Below, one piece after another: positions 33,620-36,915 of a stretch of DNA of 36,915 bases. The translations under genes and the position numbers were made by a program. The notes under the pieces are model-generated. The model saw only the letters and a program-made list of their open reading frames with translations, had not been told where the DNA came from and searched no databases. The stretch is from NCBI GenBank assembly GCA_041484845.1, contig JBGPIK010000014.1, positions 1 through 36,915 of the forward strand, given 5' to 3'. This DNA comes from JBGPIK01 sp041484845. Its GTDB lineage: Bacteria > Desulfobacterota > Binatia > UBA9968. Numbering within the stretch: position 1 is the first letter of the stretch; every line of letters begins with the position of its first letter.

Positions 33620-34996
33620 TCAAATCACTGGCCACCTCTGGGGGACGGTCACTCCACTGCGGGCCAGTAGGGATTCGCCGATCTCTTGAACCTTCTGCAT
33701 TAAACGCCGCTCGTCTGCGAATCGCTGTTGATAGGACTCCACGACCACGCGGCCGTCGATGATTACGGTGTGGATGCTTCGCCCGTCGGCGCTGTAAATT
33801 AGATTGTTGACCGGGTTGAAGAGCGCCTGCCACTCCGGACGTTGGGTATCGAAAAGCACGAGATCGGCCTTCTTTCCCACCTCAACAGACCCAAGCTCTT
33901 GCGCGAGGCCAAAGGCCCTGGCGCCCATAATCGTGCCCATCTCCAACGCCTGCTCTGCAGGGATCATTCTTGTATCCTGCCGCGCGTCTTTATAGAGACA
34001 AGCGGCTAAGAACATCGAGCGAACGAGATCCAGGTGATTCGAGCTGTTGACGGAATCGCTGCCGAGGCTGACGTTGATGCCCTTTTGCAGCATCTCCGGC
34101 ATCCTGCCGTTTTCTCTGATCCCCTTGGCCTGCTTGATGGCGTTGCTCGGGCACATTACGACGTTAGTTCCCGTTCGTGCCAGGCAATCGATCTCTGCGT
34201 CTTCAAGACCCATAACGTGCGCAAGCAGCACGTTCGGTCCAAGAACCCCGATGCTCTCCAGGAACTCCGTGGCGAGTTGCCCATACTTCTCCTTGAAAGT
34301 CCGTTGGATCTTCGGACTTAACGTGTGGTGAAAGGTCATTCCGCTCTGGTGCTCATCGGCGAGCCTCTTTAGGGCCTTGAGTAACTCCGGCGTGCAGTTG
34401 ACCGCCGAGAACGGCATGGCCCACGCGCGCACCCGGCCGTTAAGCCGCTGGTCGTATTTCTTGATCCATTGTTCCGTTCGAGAGATAGCCTCTTGCGTCG
34501 AATAGAGCGGCAACTTTCTCGACTCCGGGATGTCGGTCAGTCCCTCTCCCAGGATGATTCTGCAGCCGGAATCTTCGTAGGCTTGCATACAGGCGTCGGG
34601 AAATTTGGTCGTGCCGGGATCGACAAAACAGGTGTTGCCGTTCTTGAGTAACTCGATAATCCCTAAAAGCGTCGTATAGTACTCTTCCTCCTCCGTCATG
34701 AGCGATTGCAGGTGAAACACAACCGTCAACCGGTCAGCCACGTCGTCCGGAAAAATTCCGCGCACTGCATGGGCGTAGCTAATATGCATGTGGCCATTAA
34801 AAAAGCCCGGCGTCACCACCATCGTGCGCGCATCGATCACATGGTCCGCCGCCACGTTAGCCAGATCCGCGGCCTTGCCCACATGGGTAATCCGTTGGCC
34901 TTCAATCACGATAGAGCCGTCGCGGATAATTCGGCGCTCGGGGTCGATCGTCAGAATAAACCGGGCGTGATCAATCTTCAGGGTTGGATTCGCCAT
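33620..34996 (-). CDS. Amidohydrolase, TRZ/ATZ - cytosine deaminase type
   Basis: A 458-aa metal-dependent hydrolase. The metal-binding set is visible: GHMHIS (His 69 and His 71), FHHTLS, LLAHVMG and LGSDSVNSSNHLDL with the catalytic Asp. Length and the PGFFNGHMH start of the barrel fit chlorohydrolase/deaminase enzymes (TrzA/AtzA, S-adenosylhomocysteine or guanine deaminase relatives). They remove amino, halide or similar groups from ring nitrogen compounds. The ATG start has GGGAG eight or nine bases upstream. It lies downstream of the binding protein gene on the same strand and faces the permease gene tail to tail. Confidence 0.9.
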   Translation of the reverse strand: MANPTLKIDHARFILTIDPERRIIRDGSIVIEGQRITHVGKAADLANVAADHVIDARTMVVTPGFFNGHMHISYAHAVRGIFPDDVADRLTVVFHLQSLMTEEEEYYTTLLGIIELLKNGNTCFVDPGTTKFPDACMQAYEDSGCRIILGEGLTDIPESRKLPLYSTQEAISRTEQWIKKYDQRLNGRVRAWAMPFSAVNCTPELLKALKRLADEHQSGMTFHHTLSPKIQRTFKEKYGQLATEFLESIGVLGPNVLLAHVMGLEDAEIDCLARTGTNVVMCPSNAIKQAKGIRENGRMPEMLQKGINVSLGSDSVNSSNHLDLVRSMFLAACLYKDARQDTRMIPAEQALEMGTIMGARAFGLAQELGSVEVGKKADLVLFDTQRPEWQALFNPVNNLIYSADGRSIHTVIIDGRVVVESYQQRFADERRLMQKVQEIGESLLARSGVTVPQRWPVI

Positions 34997-35023
34997 AGCA
35001 CGTTCTCCCTCGATGCTCCATTG

Positions 35024-35050
35024 AGCCGGGCGACCTTATACGGTCCGGCT
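35024..35050 (-). other. Hairpin between the binding protein and amidohydrolase genes
   Basis: AGCCGG (35024-35029) pairs with CCGGCT (35045-35050), and ACC/GGT inside extends the stem around a TTATAC loop with a small bulge. It lies 28 nt after the binding-protein stop on the minus strand and 27 nt before the amidohydrolase start. No T-run follows, so partial termination or mRNA processing between the two genes is possible. Confidence 0.35.
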
Positions 35051-35078
35051 AGCGAAAAGCCTCTCACGATTTTGAACA

Positions 35079-36176
35079 CTAATGACCAGCGGTCGCTGTT
35101 GCTAACAGCTTCTCCAATTTTTCGTTGGCGGCTTCGTAGACCTTGAACTCTTTTTCATTAGTGGGTTCCAGTAGTTTAGCATTGGGAGCGCGCTCTTTGA
35201 TGATCTTATACAAAGCGGATTCCTTGCGCGTGGCTCGGGTCGTGAACTCCATCTCTTCATAGATTTTCATGCCATCCATGGCCAACCACGCGATGAACAG
35301 CCGTCCCAGGTTGGGTTGGGGGGATTTCTTGGTAACCGAATATCCCTGGCTGAGCACCGGAATGTACTCACCATAGCTCTTCCACTCCACCGGCGCCCCC
35401 TTGGATTTGAGGCGCTCGGTTTCGTGAATGCTACCGAGCCCCAGCGCCGCTTCGCCGCCGGCAACGGCGTTGTTGACAGCCGGCGTTCCCTTCTTGAAAA
35501 TGGGCCGGTTAGCCATAAGCCTTTTCACGATGTCGAGGGTCCGTTCCTCGCCCCACACTAGGGCAAACAGATCGAAGGGTGATCCTCCGCTGGCATTCAT
35601 GGCGAATTTACGGGACCATTTCGGGTCGGTCAGGGCTTCAATGCTGTTGGGAACTTCGCTAGACTTGATCTGCTGGGTGTTGAAAACCCAACTCCGGGTT
35701 GCGTCGTAGATTACGACCCACTTTCCCTTTAGCTCGGCTGGGACCCGATCCACCGCCGCCTCTTTAATATCTGGGAACTCGCTGCCGAAACTGGCGACCC
35801 AGTCAACCGGCTCGAGAAAACCAGCGTGATCGAGATCGAGCAGGGTGTTGGCACTGGCCATGAGCACAGTGGGGCCGCTTTTCCCTGCCTTCGCCTCCGT
35901 TATCGTTCGGGGCACCGCCACGGAGGGGTGTAGCTCCAGCCACTGGAATTTGAAATCCGGCAGCCCGTATTTCTTTTTAAAAGCATCGAAAAGCACTTGC
36001 CTGGTTTTTTCTTCTCGAGGGTTCGATGCATAGACCACAAAGGGCCCCTGGGCTGCTTCTTTGCGTGCGGCGTTGAGCACCTGTTGAAATTTGGCAGCCT
36101 GCCCGTTGACCTCAGGTACCCACGAGGGCATGACGAGTGCGCTTGCGACAATTAGATAAAGCCATTTCGTTTTCAT
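35079..36176 (-). CDS. Periplasmic extracellular solute-binding protein
   Basis: About 365 aa from ATG 36176, which has AAGGAG seven to eight bases upstream; the frame extends to 36233 but that part lacks a signal. The N-terminus MKTKWLYLIVASALVMPSWV is a typical signal peptide with a likely cleavage after VNG (about residue 25). The mature part has the two-lobe layout of iron-type (Fbp/ThiB) binding proteins: FVVYASNPREEKT near the start, DATRSWVFNTQQI in the hinge, and a GYSVTKKSPQP segment. It probably works with the ATPase and permease encoded convergently. The ligand is not evident: the Tyr-Tyr iron pair of FbpA is not clearly present, so an organic anion is more likely than iron. Confidence 0.88.
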   Translation of the reverse strand: MKTKWLYLIVASALVMPSWVPEVNGQAAKFQQVLNAARKEAAQGPFVVYASNPREEKTRQVLFDAFKKKYGLPDFKFQWLELHPSVAVPRTITEAKAGKSGPTVLMASANTLLDLDHAGFLEPVDWVASFGSEFPDIKEAAVDRVPAELKGKWVVIYDATRSWVFNTQQIKSSEVPNSIEALTDPKWSRKFAMNASGGSPFDLFALVWGEERTLDIVKRLMANRPIFKKGTPAVNNAVAGGEAALGLGSIHETERLKSKGAPVEWKSYGEYIPVLSQGYSVTKKSPQPNLGRLFIAWLAMDGMKIYEEMEFTTRATRKESALYKIIKERAPNAKLLEPTNEKEFKVYEAANEKLEKLLATATAGH

Positions 36177-36195
36177 TCTATTCTCCTTTTCCACA

Positions 36196-36213
36196 GCCCG
36201 ACAAAAGTCGGGC
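36196..36213 (-). promoter_or_regulatory. Hairpin in the leader of the binding-protein gene
   Basis: GCCCGAC, a 4-nt loop and GTCGGGC form a perfect 7-bp GC-rich stem whose near arm ends 19 nt before the ATG and just upstream of the Shine-Dalgarno. It could stabilise the leader mRNA or modulate translation. Confidence 0.45.
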
Positions 36214-36512
36214 CGGATCTTATTTATTCCCATCTGGCGTTGTCAAGGTTGGACTCTGCGCGATCTCGTGAGAGGCCGCATGTTCAGACCCGCAAGCCGC
36301 ATCGATGAATTTGCACAAGACTTACTATCGGTTCCGCACATCGGTCAACCCTACTCCTGGGGAATGTGTTTTTCCACTGAAGAACTCCTTATTGAAGAGT
36401 TGAAAACTAAGATACGAGGAGTGTCACGGTTCGGAGCATCTCAACACCAACGCTTATTACAAACGCCAACCCATTTTCAGCCTTGATTATCACTAGCTCT
36501 CCGCCTCTCCCT
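36214..36512. other. Gene-poor interval upstream of the binding-protein gene
   Basis: About 300 bases that should include the minus-strand promoter. A + strand open frame of 72 codons here has no ribosome-binding site and no family resemblance, so I do not call it. Confidence 0.4.
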
Positions 36513-36660
36513 AATTCCCTGTAAGCCAACTTCAGATCTAATCTCTTCGCGCACGCATCACTTCTCGGAAATCCTTCTTAGCTTCACAGCGATCTCATTC
36601 GGTACCTGCATTTGGGGTTCCCCCATTTCTTTGGCGACTTGAGTCTGGATCTCACAACCG
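36513..36660. repeat. Imperfect repeat copy 2 (about 148 bp)
   Basis: This is the second copy of the repeat at 24398-24546, in the same orientation about 12 kb away. On the minus strand it reads CEIQTQVAKEMG then PNEIAVKL, clearly related to the copy 1 peptide. A one-base deletion then shifts the frame to a stop. The pair flanks the whole metabolic block. Confidence 0.75.
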
Positions 36661-36799
36661 CAGGTCTCTTGCGACACCTTGGCTAACCACTGGCTCGTGC
36701 AGAAGATCAAGTAAGGAAACCTGAAATAGATGGCGCACACAGCGACCTTGAACTGTATCCAAAACACACCTCATAAACTCAAGACTACCGCGTTCTTGG

Positions 36800-36913
36800 T
36801 TAACCTGCCAGGCGGAACCCTTCAGCCCTGTTTAGATCGAGACGGTCACGCAGGAATTTTCTCAACAAGTGGCCTGGACCGGAAGCGATGAGAAAATCCG
36901 GGAGTGAATTTCG
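36800..36913 (-). CDS. Possible C-terminal end of a gene cut by the window edge
   Basis: A minus-strand frame is open from the right edge for 37 codons to a TAA at 36800-36802. It ends with HLLRKFLRDRLDLNRAEGFRLAG, which has ordinary helical protein character. The piece is too short to assign and could be chance. Confidence 0.25.
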   Translation of the reverse strand, partial: RNSLPDFLIASGPGHLLRKFLRDRLDLNRAEGFRLAG

Positions 36914-36915
36914 GA

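Noticed and set aside
36268..36486. A 72-codon + strand frame
   Set aside because: No Shine-Dalgarno and no family resemblance; more likely chance in a promoter region.
1..36915. CRISPR arrays, tRNA and rRNA genes
   Set aside because: I looked for regularly spaced direct repeats and for cloverleaf or rRNA-like conserved stretches and saw none.

Overview
The window looks like a chromosomal segment of a free-living bacterium, probably from an uncultured soil or sediment lineage. The combination of a UbiD decarboxylase, a luciferase-like flavin oxidoreductase, a TRZ/ATZ-type amidohydrolase and an iron-type ABC importer is often seen in metagenome-derived Binatota, Rokubacteria, Tectomicrobia or deltaproteobacterial contigs. 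That placement is inference; no rRNA or other phylogenetic marker is present.

Left part (about 1.2-23.6 kb) is a defence island with three blocks, all on the + strand. Block 1 (1237-15465) is a tightly packed operon: a 1704-aa DEAD-box/DUF1998 helicase with a C-terminal Vsr/DUF559-like nuclease domain, a SNF2-type helicase, an Eco57I-type adenine methyltransferase and a Rad50-like ATPase with a CxxC hook. It resembles DISARM but lacks its standard composition. Block 2 (15761-20700) is a sigma-70-like protein, a small unknown protein, and an ImmA/IrrE metallopeptidase fused to a UvrD helicase and an AddB/Cas4-like C-terminal domain. Block 3 (20803-23621) is a four-gene ubiquitin-like conjugation operon: a tandem beta-grasp protein, an E2, a JAMM peptidase and an E1, as in Bil antiphage systems.

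The main observation is that the sigma gene and the ubiquitin-like operon are preceded by the same two-box motif, CCGGTT - 12 nt - AACGATTA. A close variant, CCGGTT - 11 nt - AACGCTAA, precedes Block 1. I infer that the sigma factor controls the whole island. Its neighbour would then be an anti-sigma that the ImmA-helicase protein cleaves when it senses foreign or damaged DNA.

The middle (23.6-25.0 kb) is gene-poor. It holds a small Lys/Ala-rich protein, a decayed REP-associated (Y1) transposase, and one copy of a roughly 149-bp imperfect repeat whose other copy lies at 36.5 kb. The right part (25.0-36.2 kb) is metabolic: a cysteine-synthase-family PLP enzyme, an M20 peptidase, a UbiD decarboxylase, a luciferase-like oxidoreductase, an ABC ATPase and fused permease on +, then an amidohydrolase and a periplasmic binding protein on - (convergent). 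Together these suggest uptake and breakdown of an unknown small organic substrate. Both window edges carry partial minus-strand reading frames. I saw no CRISPR array, tRNA or rRNA.
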